Assembly (NCBI RefSeq): GCF_016863635.1
Contig: NZ_BOPG01000006.1
Span: forward strand, 1-64,000
DNA length: 64,000 nucleotides
Source of the DNA: Virgisporangium aurantiacum
GTDB taxonomy: Bacteria; Actinomycetota; Actinomycetes; Mycobacteriales; Micromonosporaceae
Direction of reading: 5' to 3'
In this document: positions 9,104 to 17,318 of the stretch, piece by piece
How positions within the stretch are numbered: the stretch's first letter is position 1
How the letters are laid out: every line of letters starts with the position of its first letter
The notes under the pieces: generated by a model
Databases searched by the model: none
What the model saw: only the letters and a program-made list of their open reading frames with translations
What the model was told of the DNA's origin: nothing
Program-made: the position numbers and the translations under genes

Positions 9104-9931
9104 CTAGTTCATGGTCCACTTCTGGCTCGCCGCGCCGGCGCAGTCGAAGACCGCCAGCCGGGTGCCCGGGTCGGACCGGCCGCCGACGGTGCCCAGGCAC
9201 TTGTTCGACTGCGGGTTGCGCCAGGTGCCGTCGCCGCGGATCTGCCACTGCTGGGCGTCGGTGCGGTTGCACTGGTAGAGGATCACCGGCGTGCCGTTGG
9301 CCTCGCCGCTGGCGAACACGTCGAGGCACCGGTTGGCTACCCGCAACGTCCCGTCGCCCGGTGCCGACCAGCGCTGGCTGTCCCGGTCGGCACAGACCGC
9401 GAGTTCCGGCCGGTCGCGGTCGGCCGCCAGGCACCGGCCGCCGATACCGACGACGGCGCCGCGGTGGGCGGCGGGTGTCGCCGACGCAGTCGGCGTCGGA
9501 ACTCCGCGCGCCGACGCCGACGCGCTCGCCCTCGTGCTACTCGCCGATGGTTTCGTCGACGGGCTCGCGGACGTCTCGTCGTTGGTGCGGGCCGACGCCG
9601 ACATCACGGGCAGGGCCACGCGCGGCGACTGCTGGGCCAGGTCGGGGCCGATCTCGGCGTCATCCGGCCGGAACTGCAGGGCGACCGCCACCACCAGAAC
9701 GACCACCGCGACCGGCACGACCATGAACCACCAGCGGCCGCGCCGCTGCCGCTCGACGTGGACCGGCTCCAACGGCGGCGCCGCCGGCGTCGACGGCGTC
9801 GAAGCCGGCGCGGATCCGGGCGGTTCCGCCGGCACCGCGGCGATCTGCTGGGTGGCGGTGGAGTCGTTCCTGGACGGCAACCAACCGCCGACCCGGAGGC
9901 GGTCGTGGGGGTCGTTGTGGGATTCGGTCAC
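9104..9931 (-). CDS. Membrane-anchored ricin B-type (beta-trefoil) lectin
   Basis: 275 residues from the GTG at 9931 (VTESHNDPHDRLRV). Order: Pro/Ala-rich cytoplasmic segment; one membrane helix (about 78-97, WWFMVVPVAVVVLVVAVAL); a Ser/Thr/Ala-rich low-complexity stalk (about 110-170); and a C-terminal ricin-type trefoil with repeated QxW motifs (SQRWSAPGDGTLR, AQQWQIRGDGTW, SQKWTMN). Trefoil lectins bind sugars; here the domain would face outside the membrane. It lies 77 nt downstream of the LacI-type regulator on the same strand, so sugar-responsive control is plausible but inferred. Confidence 0.85.
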   Translation of the reverse strand: MTESHNDPHDRLRVGGWLPSRNDSTATQQIAAVPAEPPGSAPASTPSTPAAPPLEPVHVERQRRGRWWFMVVPVAVVVLVVAVALQFRPDDAEIGPDLAQQSPRVALPVMSASARTNDETSASPSTKPSASSTRASASASARGVPTPTASATPAAHRGAVVGIGGRCLAADRDRPELAVCADRDSQRWSAPGDGTLRVANRCLDVFASGEANGTPVILYQCNRTDAQQWQIRGDGTWRNPQSNKCLGTVGGRSDPGTRLAVFDCAGAASQKWTMN

Positions 9932-9974
9932 CGTCGATCTCCGCGCGCGAGCACCGGAGCACGCTATCCAATGT

Positions 9975-9985
9975 GAACCTGGTTC
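9975..9985. promoter_or_regulatory. Palindrome GAACCTGGTTC between lacI-type and lectin genes
   Basis: An 11-bp dyad in the 77-nt gap before the lectin start. It shares AACC/GGTT half-sites with the dyad upstream of the LacI-family gene, so it could be an operator of that regulator. This is only a sequence resemblance. Confidence 0.25.
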
Positions 9986-10008
9986 GGATACCCGGGATCC
10001 GGTTGTTT

Positions 10009-11034
10009 TCAGCGAGATTCCGGGCGCGGGGGCGCCGTGCTGCCGCGCGGGACGAGCCGCGGGGTCTCGTCCTGGAAATCGTCGGTGGGCACGCCCTCGA
10101 TGAGAGAGAGGAGAAGGCGCGCGGCGTGGGAACCGTAGGCCGCGATGTCGCGGTTCAGCGCGGTCAGAGGCGGGTGGACGAGTTGGCAGAGCGGCGAATC
10201 GTCCCACGCGACGATCGACACGTCGCCGGGCACCGAGCGGCTCATCTCCTGCGCGACGGCCAGCCCGGCCACCGCCATCACGTCGTTGTCGAAGAGGATC
10301 GCCGTGGGCGGGGTGCGCGAGCTCAGCAGCCGCCGGGTGATGCGGGCGGCCGTGGCGCCGGTGTAGTCGGCCTGCACCATCTGCTGCTCGCCGATGCCGG
10401 CCCGGGCGCACGCCGCCACGAACGCCTCGTTGCGGATGCGGGTGTGCAGCAGTTCGGGCAGGCCGGTGACCCGGGCGATCTGGCGATGGCCGAGCGCCAC
10501 CAGGTACTCGACCACGTCGGTGAGGGCGGCGGCGTCGTCGGCCCAGATGCCGGAGAGGTTGCCGGCGCCCTGCGGGTCGCCGATGACGACCGCCGGCAGG
10601 CCGAGCTTCTCCAACTCGGGGACGCGCGGATCGTCACGCCGCAGGTCGACCAGGATGACGCCGTCGACCCGGCGCTCGGCCCACCAGCGGCGGTACACCT
10701 CGACCTCGGCCACCGGGTCGGCCACCACCTGCAGGGTAAGCGCGTACGACCGGGCCGACAGTTCCGCTTCCAGGCCGCTGATGAGCTCCATGAAGAATGG
10801 TTCGATGCCGAGCACCCGGGCCGGGCGGCAGAGGATGAGGCCGACCGCGTAGGCGGCGGCACCGGACAGCGCCCGGGCGGCCGTGTTGGGACTCCAGCCG
10901 AGTTCCTCCGCGATCGCCCGGATGCGGACCCGGGTCGCCTCCGAGACACCGGCCTGACCGTTCAACGCGTACGACACGGCGCCCTTGGACACGCCGGCTT
11001 GCCGGGCGATATCGGCGATCGTCGGCCGTTTCAC
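10009..11034 (-). CDS. LacI-family transcriptional regulator
   Basis: 341 residues from the GTG at 11034, which has a TGGAG ribosome site 5 nt upstream; upstream codons are not family-like. The N-terminal helix-turn-helix and hinge are canonical: TIADIARQAGVSKGAVSYALNG, then EELGWSPNTAARALSG. The rest is a periplasmic-binding-protein-like effector domain (GLILCRPARVLG, FDNDVMAVAGLAVAQEM, VAWDDSPLCQLVHPPLTALN). It probably represses sugar-use genes. The closest candidate targets are itself and the adjacent lectin. Confidence 0.93.
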   Translation of the reverse strand: MKRPTIADIARQAGVSKGAVSYALNGQAGVSEATRVRIRAIAEELGWSPNTAARALSGAAAYAVGLILCRPARVLGIEPFFMELISGLEAELSARSYALTLQVVADPVAEVEVYRRWWAERRVDGVILVDLRRDDPRVPELEKLGLPAVVIGDPQGAGNLSGIWADDAAALTDVVEYLVALGHRQIARVTGLPELLHTRIRNEAFVAACARAGIGEQQMVQADYTGATAARITRRLLSSRTPPTAILFDNDVMAVAGLAVAQEMSRSVPGDVSIVAWDDSPLCQLVHPPLTALNRDIAAYGSHAARLLLSLIEGVPTDDFQDETPRLVPRGSTAPPRPESR

Positions 11035-11057
11035 ACGCGCTCCAGGACAGTGGGTCA

Positions 11058-11069
11058 ATCAACCGGTTC
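11058..11069. promoter_or_regulatory. Possible LacI-family operator (AACCGGTT core)
   Basis: TCAACCGGTTCA lies 23 nt upstream of the regulator's GTG start, with a perfect 8-bp core (11061-11068) centred on CG, the usual centre of LacI-family operators. Autoregulation is the simplest reading. Confidence 0.35.
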
Positions 11070-11155
11070 ACCTTACCGTTCAGTTCGTGTCGTAGGCGAT
11101 GGGGTTTGTTAGAAGTCCTCTCCTCCTTACCCGGTTAAGTTGTCTGCGGCAACGT

Positions 11156-11443
11156 TCAGCTGACGACCCGGTACGGGTCGTGCTCGGCGAGCATCTTCTC
11201 GACCCGGGCCTGGTCGATGCGACCGAGGGCGCTGGTCGCCTCCTGCTGGTCCCGGACGACCTTGGCCAGGGTGAAGGTGGAGGTCACCACGTAGAGCACG
11301 CCGACGGCGAGGAAGCCGCGGACCCACACGTCGACCTCGAGGCTGACCACGCCGATCACCAGCGCGGAGATGGAGACGGCGAACGAGAGGATGGACTGGA
11401 TGAGGAAGGCCGCACTGGGCTTGGCCTGAGACGCGACAGTCAT
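11156..11443 (-). CDS. YiaA/YiaB-like two-helix membrane protein
   Basis: 95 residues from the ATG at 11443 (MTVASQAKPSAAFLIQ). Two membrane helices (about 14-36 and 42-62) in a YiaA/YiaB arrangement are followed by a charged cytoplasmic tail ending in KMLAEHDPYRVVS. The function of this family is not known. It sits between the LacI-type regulator and an anti-sigma-type ATPase; the 47-nt upstream gap leaves co-transcription open. Confidence 0.75.
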   Translation of the reverse strand: MTVASQAKPSAAFLIQSILSFAVSISALVIGVVSLEVDVWVRGFLAVGVLYVVTSTFTLAKVVRDQQEATSALGRIDQARVEKMLAEHDPYRVVS

Positions 11444-11490
11444 GGAACGAGACTGGCGGTGGCGCCGCCGGAGAGCCTGAGTACGCGAGC

Positions 11491-11892
11491 CTAAATCGCC
11501 ATCGTCAGTTGGACCCGGGTGCCGTCGCCGCCGGTCTCCACGTCGAACGAGTCGCACAGGTGCCGGGCCAGCCACAGACCGCGGCCACCGGTGGCATCGG
11601 TGGGCGGCAGCGCGCGGCCGTCGAACCGGGCCGGCTCGCCCGACCCCTTGTCACTGATCACGCAGCGCAGGCCGGCGGCGGTGCGCATCAGCAGCAGCAG
11701 GCCGCGGCCGCCGCCGTGGCGGACCGCGTTCGTCATGATCTCGTTGACCGCGAGCACGAACCCCTCGAGCCGGAGCCCGGCGAGGCCGGCGGCCGTCGCG
11801 AGCCCGGCGATGTCATGCCGGACGGCGGTGATCGCGTCGCGGTCGAACTCGAATCGCAGGAGTATCGCCTCATCCACCGGACGCACCGCCAC
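11491..11892 (-). CDS. Anti-sigma-type ATP-binding protein (RsbW/SpoIIAB-like HATPase)
   Basis: 133 residues, a stand-alone GHKL ATPase fold with an N box (LAVNEIMTNAVRHGGG), G1-like CVISDKGSGEP and G2-like GGRGLWLARHLCD. Such proteins bind sigma factors or their antagonists and can phosphorylate STAS proteins. No sigma factor or STAS gene lies next to it. It is divergent from the large PAS/GAF/PP2C regulator at 12041, whose C-terminus carries a related HATPase, so the two may act in one partner-switching circuit (inference). Confidence 0.85.
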   Translation of the reverse strand: MAVRPVDEAILLRFEFDRDAITAVRHDIAGLATAAGLAGLRLEGFVLAVNEIMTNAVRHGGGRGLLLLMRTAAGLRCVISDKGSGEPARFDGRALPPTDATGGRGLWLARHLCDSFDVETGGDGTRVQLTMAI

Positions 11893-12040
11893 CCTCGACG
11901 GGGTTCACCCGGGTAGGGTGCTCCCGCCTGGTCAGAGGGCCCGCCGACGGCATTCCCCGAGCGTACGCGCCGCACGCGGGGAGCGTCCGCACGCAGTAGT
12001 CTCATCCGCAGTAGGTGTCGGACGAAAGGGCGAGCCTGAG

Positions 12041-14437
12041 GTGACGGTCGATGGCGCCAGCACGCTGCCGGTGGCCGACATGCTCGCGGTTCTCGACGCG
12101 GAGAGCCAGGGCTGGGCCATCGGGCAGGCCGTGTGGGCCGACGGGGCGATCGTCGACTTCGTCCTCGTGTACCTGAACGAGGCCGGCGCGGCAATTCTCG
12201 GGCGTCCCCGCACCGAGCTGATCGGCCGGCGCTACCGCGACCTGTGGCCGGAGACCGTCCACGACGGGACGCTGCCGCTCTACGTCGACGTCGTGCGCAC
12301 CCGGCAGCCGGCCTGCCGAACGGTGTCCTACGAGCGGTCCACCATCGCCGGTCACTTCGAGATCCGCGTCGCGCCCTGGGGCGACGGCTTCGCCGCCCGG
12401 TTCGTCGACCTCGCGAAGGTCACGGTGCAGACGGGGTCCGACGCGGGCGCCCGGCTGTTCGACGTCCTCGACGCCGCCTTCGACGGGTTCATGCTGCTGC
12501 GGGCCGCCGACGGGAAGACCGACTTCGTCTGCGAGTTCGTCAACCAGACCGGTGCCAAGCTCAGCGGCGGCACGCCGGAGGACCTCGTCGGTCGCCGGGT
12601 GCGCGAGTTCGCGCCGGCGAGCGTCGAGGTCGGGCTGCTCGACCACGGCCTCGACGTGCTGCGCACCGGCGAGACGTGGCACCGCGAGGTGTCGAGCGCC
12701 GACCACGCCCGGGTGTGGGACATCAAGATCTCCCGGGCCGACCCGGAGCGCATCGCGGTGTCGTACCGCGACATCACCGATCGGGTCCACCAGCAGCAGC
12801 GCATCTCGCTGAAAGAGGCGCAGGCCCTGTACGCCGCCGAGCGGATGGCCGCGCTCCAGGCGCTCACCGCCGCCCTCGCGGCCGCGATCACCCCGGCCGA
12901 CGTCTACGCCGTGATCGGGTCGCTGGTCCGGCCCTCGGCCGGCGGCGCCGGGCTCGTCGTCCTGCTGCGGGACCAGGCACGCCTGACCGTCCACCACGAC
13001 ACCGGCTACGAGCGCGACGTGATCGAGCGGCTCGACGGCCTGCCGCTGACCCACAGCTACCCGGCCACCGAGGTGATGCGCACCGGTCGGCCGCGGTACC
13101 TGTCCGACCTGGCCGGGTTCGAGGCGGCCCAGGCGGGCGAGGCGGCGCCGGTGCCGGCCGGCGACCGGAAGGCCTGGGCGTTCCTGCCGCTGGCCGCCGC
13201 CGGGGAGGTGCTCGGCGTCCTCGTCATCGGCTACCGCGACCCGCGCGAGTTCGATGAGGCCGAGCGCGACACCCTGATGGCGTTCAGCGGGCTGAGCGCG
13301 CAGGCGCTGCAGCGCGCGCTGCTGTTCGAGGCGCAGCGGTCGATCGCGGCCGACCTGCAGCGGGCGCTGCTGCCGGCCGACCTGCCCCACCTGCGCGGCG
13401 CCCGGCACGCCGTCCGCTACCTGCCCTGGACCCACGGCGCCGACGTCGGCGGCGACTGGTACGACGTCATCCCGCTCGGGCCCGACGCGGTGGCCGTCGT
13501 GATCGGCGACGTCGCCGGGCACAGTCCCACCGCCGCGGCCAGCATGGGGCAGATCCGGAACGCGCTGCGGGCGTACGCCGTCGAGGGGCACTCGCCGACC
13601 GGCGTGATGGACCGGGTCAACAAGCTGCTGCTGCGGGTGGAGCCCGACACGGTGGCGTCGTGCTGCTACCTCGAGGTGCACCTCGCCGAGGGCACCGCCA
13701 CCGCGGTCATCGCCGGACACCCGGTGCCGGTGCTGACGGCCGACGGGGTCACCCGTCCGCTGACGCTGCGGTGCGGCCCGCCGCTGGGCGTCGAGACCGA
13801 GGCCGGGTACATCGACACCAGCTTCCTGCTGCCCGGCGCCAGCGCGCTCGTCCTCTACACCGACGGCCTCGTCGAGGACAGGCGCTACGACATCGACCGC
13901 GGTGTCGCCGACCTCTGCGCGGCGGTCGGCGCCGCGCCGACCCTCGACCCGGAGGTGCTGCTCGACCACATCCTCGCCGCCGACGTCGGGCCGATCCCGC
14001 GCAGCGACGACGTGGCGATCCTCGCGCTGACACTCGACCACGACATTCCGGCCGGCGGCCGCCGGCACGCCCAACGCCGGTTCGGCGGTGACGCGGCGTC
14101 GGCGCCGGCGGCCCGCCGGTTCGCGGCCGACATCCTCACCGCGTGGAACGAGGCGGCCCTGATCGACAACGCCCGCCTGCTGCTCGGCGAGGTCATCACG
14201 AACGCGGTGCAGCACACCGTTGGCGACGTCGAGGTGCGGCTGGCGCTGGGTCCGCAGCGGTTGCGCGTCGAGGTCCGCGACCGCAGCGACCGCCAACCCG
14301 ACCGGCGCTCGGTGACCGACGAGAGCGAGAGCGGCCGCGGCCTGCACATCGTCCAGGTGCTGGCCAGAGACTGGGGCTACGAACCCATCCCGGCGGGCGG
14401 CAAGGTCGTGTGGTTCGAGCTGGACCGGGCCTCATGA
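12041..14437 (+). CDS. PAS-PAS-GAF-PP2C(SpoIIE)-HATPase signalling protein
   Basis: 798 residues from the GTG at 12041. In order: PAS-like sensor (about 15-130), second PAS (about 145-270, ending SYRDITDRVHQQQ), GAF domain (about 285-450), SpoIIE/PP2C phosphatase (about 455-665; metal-site motif DVGGDWYDV near 468, IGDVAGHS, YTDGLVEDR, RSDDVAILAL), and a C-terminal HATPase (about 690-798; N box LLGEVITNAVQH near 715, G2 SGRGLHIVQVL). One chain therefore combines a phosphatase and an anti-sigma-like kinase module, the architecture of actinobacterial partner-switch regulators that set sigma activity after sensing small molecules or redox state. The stop overlaps the next start (ATGA). Confidence 0.93.
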   Translation: MTVDGASTLPVADMLAVLDAESQGWAIGQAVWADGAIVDFVLVYLNEAGAAILGRPRTELIGRRYRDLWPETVHDGTLPLYVDVVRTRQPACRTVSYERSTIAGHFEIRVAPWGDGFAARFVDLAKVTVQTGSDAGARLFDVLDAAFDGFMLLRAADGKTDFVCEFVNQTGAKLSGGTPEDLVGRRVREFAPASVEVGLLDHGLDVLRTGETWHREVSSADHARVWDIKISRADPERIAVSYRDITDRVHQQQRISLKEAQALYAAERMAALQALTAALAAAITPADVYAVIGSLVRPSAGGAGLVVLLRDQARLTVHHDTGYERDVIERLDGLPLTHSYPATEVMRTGRPRYLSDLAGFEAAQAGEAAPVPAGDRKAWAFLPLAAAGEVLGVLVIGYRDPREFDEAERDTLMAFSGLSAQALQRALLFEAQRSIAADLQRALLPADLPHLRGARHAVRYLPWTHGADVGGDWYDVIPLGPDAVAVVIGDVAGHSPTAAASMGQIRNALRAYAVEGHSPTGVMDRVNKLLLRVEPDTVASCCYLEVHLAEGTATAVIAGHPVPVLTADGVTRPLTLRCGPPLGVETEAGYIDTSFLLPGASALVLYTDGLVEDRRYDIDRGVADLCAAVGAAPTLDPEVLLDHILAADVGPIPRSDDVAILALTLDHDIPAGGRRHAQRRFGGDAASAPAARRFAADILTAWNEAALIDNARLLLGEVITNAVQHTVGDVEVRLALGPQRLRVEVRDRSDRQPDRRSVTDESESGRGLHIVQVLARDWGYEPIPAGGKVVWFELDRAS

Positions 14438-15612
14438 CGATCTGGTTCTGCACGGCGTGCGGCACCCCGACCGGTTCGCCGGGTGACACCTGCCCGCACT
14501 GCGGGTCACCGAGGCCGGCCGCAGCGCCACCGCCGGTCGCCGGACCCCCGATGCCGGGCCCCGCGCCTGTGACCGCCCCGCCATTCATGGCCGGCCCGCC
14601 GCCGGCCGCCGCGCCGCAATTCGCCGCCGGACCGCCGCCTGCGTGGCCGCCGGTCGCCACTGGGCCGCCATTCGCCACTGGGCCGCCGCCCGCCGCCGGG
14701 CCGCCATTCGCGGCAGGGGCGCCGCCGGCTGCCGGGGCGCCGTTCGCCGCCGGGGCGCCGGTTTCCGGGGTCGAGCCGGTGACCGCGCCGCCGTTCGCGA
14801 CCGGGCCGCCGCCGGGCATGCAGTACCAGGTGGTTCCGCCGGGCTTCGAGAACCAGCCGCCGCCCGCCTTCGAACCCGGCTACGCGAGCTACCAGCCCCA
14901 GCCGGCGTACGACCCGAACAATCCGGCCTACCAGTCGGCGCCGGCGTTCGTGCCGGCCGAGGCCTACGGCCCGCCGCTCTCCCCGCCCCAGGCCGCGCCC
15001 CGGCGCCGCTGGTGGGTGCCGGTGCTCGTCGCCGTGGTGGTGCTGCTGGCCATCGGCGCGATCGCGACAGTCGTGCTGGTCGACCAGAACGGCGACGGCA
15101 CCGCGAACCCAGGCCCGACCTCGACGCCCACGGCCGCCACCTCGGCCCCCTCGAGACCTTCGCCGAGCGCCACGGCGACCTCTTCGTCACCCCCGCCCGC
15201 CGGGCTGGTGACCACCGACCCGTCGGTCACCGACAGCCGCGCCGTCGACGTGGCCGCCCTCTTCGAGGACTACTTCACCGCGATCAACAACCGCGACTAC
15301 GACCAGGCCCTGGCGGCCTACGACCCCGCGGGCGTCATCAACCCAGGCAACGCCAAACAGGCCGCCGACTTCAAGCAGGCGATCTCCACCACCACCGACA
15401 GCCAGATCGTGCTCCGCTCGGTGGGCCCGCCCGCGAGTGGCCGCGGCATACTCGACGCGCGCGTGACGTTCCGCAGCAACCAGCAACCCGGCTACGGCCC
15501 CCGGGAACGGCCCGGCGAAACCTGCACCGCGTGGGACGTCACCTACGCCCTCAGCCAGCCGGCCGGCGCCTACAAGATCCTGATCGGCAAGGCCACCAGC
15601 ACCGCCTGCTGA
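14434..15612 (+). CDS. Zinc-ribbon, proline-rich single-pass membrane protein
   Basis: 392 residues. The N-terminal zinc ribbon has CTACG and CPHCG knuckles (residues 6-24). Next is a long Pro/Ala/Gly repeat tract (about 28-185) built from units such as AAGPPFATGPPP and ending in Tyr-containing repeats (YQPQPAYDPNN). One membrane helix follows (about 193-212, WWVPVLVAVVVLLAIGAIA), then a Ser/Thr/Pro stalk and an extracytoplasmic domain (about 265-392, VAALFEDYFTAINNRDYDQA) resembling the SnoaL/NTF2-like domains of actinobacterial envelope proteins. The ATG overlaps the stop of the phosphatase/HATPase gene, so it is coupled to that signalling protein and may be its membrane partner. The exact role is unknown. 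Confidence 0.85.
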   Translation: MTIWFCTACGTPTGSPGDTCPHCGSPRPAAAPPPVAGPPMPGPAPVTAPPFMAGPPPAAAPQFAAGPPPAWPPVATGPPFATGPPPAAGPPFAAGAPPAAGAPFAAGAPVSGVEPVTAPPFATGPPPGMQYQVVPPGFENQPPPAFEPGYASYQPQPAYDPNNPAYQSAPAFVPAEAYGPPLSPPQAAPRRRWWVPVLVAVVVLLAIGAIATVVLVDQNGDGTANPGPTSTPTAATSAPSRPSPSATATSSSPPPAGLVTTDPSVTDSRAVDVAALFEDYFTAINNRDYDQALAAYDPAGVINPGNAKQAADFKQAISTTTDSQIVLRSVGPPASGRGILDARVTFRSNQQPGYGPRERPGETCTAWDVTYALSQPAGAYKILIGKATSTAC

Positions 15613-15940
15613 GCTCGCCCGCGGCCCCGTCGACGACCCGATGACCCGGGTGAATTGAGCGCTTTATCCAGCCTGCGTGGGCCCGGGTTTGCGGATCTTG
15701 GACGCCGGACGGGCCTGTGGCACCTCGCGCAGTCCAAGATCGTCAACGAAGGACGAGCCGGCGACCGCGAGATTCCAAGATCCGCAAGTCGGGCGCGTAC
15801 CGGCCCAGCCTTGCCGGGCCACCATGATCGCGGCGCGAGGAAGAAACCCGTAGTCAGACTTCAGTTTTCTTCCTCGATCAGCGATCTTGGCCGCCGCTGA
15901 CCACGGCGGTGGGGGCGCACCACACAGTAGGGTGCGTCGC
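15613..15940. repeat. 328-nt intergenic region with inverted repeats
   Basis: There is no credible gene here. TTGCGGATCTTGGA (15689-15702) and TCCAAGATCCGCAA (15774-15787) are perfect 14-bp inverted repeats 71 nt apart, and TCCAAGATC recurs at 15733-15741. Downstream, GAGGAAGAAA (15837-15846) and TTTCTTCCTC (15866-15875) form a second inverted repeat around a 19-nt loop, followed by another GATCTTGG (15883-15890). The GATCTTG core also occurs in the inverted repeat near 47.2 kb, so this looks like a dispersed intergenic (REP/MITE-like) element rather than a simple terminator. Confidence 0.55.
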
Positions 15941-17026
15941 GTGTCTGTTGGGGCGACCGTCGGGGTCGAAGAGGAGTTCCATCTGGTCGACCCGAAAAGT
16001 GGGGAGCTGAGGTCGGGCGCGCGCCGGTTGCTCGCCGTCGATCCCGAGGCGGCGCACGGTGCCGAGGCGGAGCTGCGGCTGTCGATGATCGAGACGGCGT
16101 CGGCGGTCTGCCACGGGCTCGACGAACTGCGGCGGGACCTCGCCATGCGGCGGGCCGAACTGGCGGCGGCCGCGCAGGAGGCCGGGTTGGCGATCGCCGG
16201 TTGCGGGAGCGTGCCGGGCTCGGGCACCGGCCGCGGGGCGGTCTTTCCGGACGCGCGGTACGAGTGGATGGCCGGGCAGTACCGGCGGCTGGTCGACGAG
16301 CACCAGGTGTGCGCCATGCAGGTGCAGGTCGGCGTGCCGGACCGGGATCTCGCGGTGCGGCTGATGGCGCACCTGCGTCCATGGTTGCCGGTGCTGCTCG
16401 CGATGAGCGGAAGCTCGCCGCTGTTCCAGCACGGAGACACCGGCTACGACTCGTACCGGACCGTCGCCATCTCGCGCTGGCCGACCACCGGCCCGCCGCC
16501 GCTCGTCGACACCGCCGCCGAGTACGACGAGGCCGTCAGAGCGCTGGTCGGCACCGGCGTCATCAGCGACCCGGGAATGATCTACTTCGACGTGCGCCCG
16601 TCGGCGCGCTACCCGACGTTGGAGATCCGGGTGGCCGACGCCTGCCCGCTGCTCGACGACGTCGTGCTCATCGCGGCGCTGGCCCGGGCACTGGTCACCA
16701 CGGCCGCCGGCAGCGGGCCGGACGGGCCGCTGCCGACCTATCCGCTGAACCGGGCGGCCACCTGGCGGGCGGCCCGGTCGGGGCTCGACGACGGGCTGGT
16801 GCACCCGGTCGACTGGCACGAGGTGCCGGCGGGAGAGGCCGTGGAGGCGCTGCTCACCCACGTCCGTCCGGCTCTTGAAGAGCGCGGCGAGTGGGCGGCC
16901 GCGCGGGGCCTGACCACCGCGTTGCTCGCCCGGGGAACGTCGGCCCGCCGCCAGCGCGCGGCGCTGACGGCGGGCGGAGATTTCACTGCGGTGGTCGCGT
17001 CGGTGATCGCCGAGACCACCGGCTGA
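15941..17026 (+). CDS. GCS2-family carboxylate-amine ligase (YbdK-like)
   Basis: 361 residues from the GTG at 15941, the start that gives the canonical N-terminus VGVEEEFHLVD. Other family marks: the helix with ETASAVCHGLDELRRDL, SSPLFQHGDTGYDSYR, and FDVRPSARYPTLEIRVADACP, which supply the metal and substrate ligands of the glutamate-cysteine ligase type 2 fold. Family members join an amine to a gamma-carboxylate using ATP. In actinomycetes, which make mycothiol rather than glutathione, the physiological substrate is usually unknown. It is transcribed alone, convergent with the small gene at 17028 (1-nt gap). Confidence 0.9.
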   Translation: MSVGATVGVEEEFHLVDPKSGELRSGARRLLAVDPEAAHGAEAELRLSMIETASAVCHGLDELRRDLAMRRAELAAAAQEAGLAIAGCGSVPGSGTGRGAVFPDARYEWMAGQYRRLVDEHQVCAMQVQVGVPDRDLAVRLMAHLRPWLPVLLAMSGSSPLFQHGDTGYDSYRTVAISRWPTTGPPPLVDTAAEYDEAVRALVGTGVISDPGMIYFDVRPSARYPTLEIRVADACPLLDDVVLIAALARALVTTAAGSGPDGPLPTYPLNRAATWRAARSGLDDGLVHPVDWHEVPAGEAVEALLTHVRPALEERGEWAAARGLTTALLARGTSARRQRAALTAGGDFTAVVASVIAETTG

Positions 17027-17027
17027 A

Positions 17028-17231
17028 TCAGACGCGCGACCGGCGGCGGTTGCGGTACCAGCCACCGGTGCGGCCGCTCAGGTGCGACCCGACGCCGCCC
17101 AGGTGCAGAGCCATCAGCAGCAGCGCGACGATGACGAAGGTGAACAGGTCGATGGTGCTTCCGAGCCCGACGTTCGCCAGATCGAGGATCAACGCGAGGC
17201 CGAGAACGACAGCTGCGACGATCGCGAGCAT
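17028..17231 (-). CDS. Small two-helix membrane protein
   Basis: 67 residues from the ATG at 17231, preceded by a strong GGAGG site 5 nt away (17237-17241). Two hydrophobic stretches (about 2-21 and 30-47) are followed by a short basic C-terminus (GGWYRNRRRSRV). I recognise no function. The ribosome site and compact composition make it more credible than the longer open frame that contains it. Confidence 0.65.
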   Translation of the reverse strand: MLAIVAAVVLGLALILDLANVGLGSTIDLFTFVIVALLLMALHLGGVGSHLSGRTGGWYRNRRRSRV

Positions 17232-17318
17232 TATGTCCTCCGGGGGGATAAAGGGCTTCCTGCCACCGCAATACCCGAATTGGCTTTCGGCTACACGGCC
17301 GGCGTTACCGTGTGCTCC

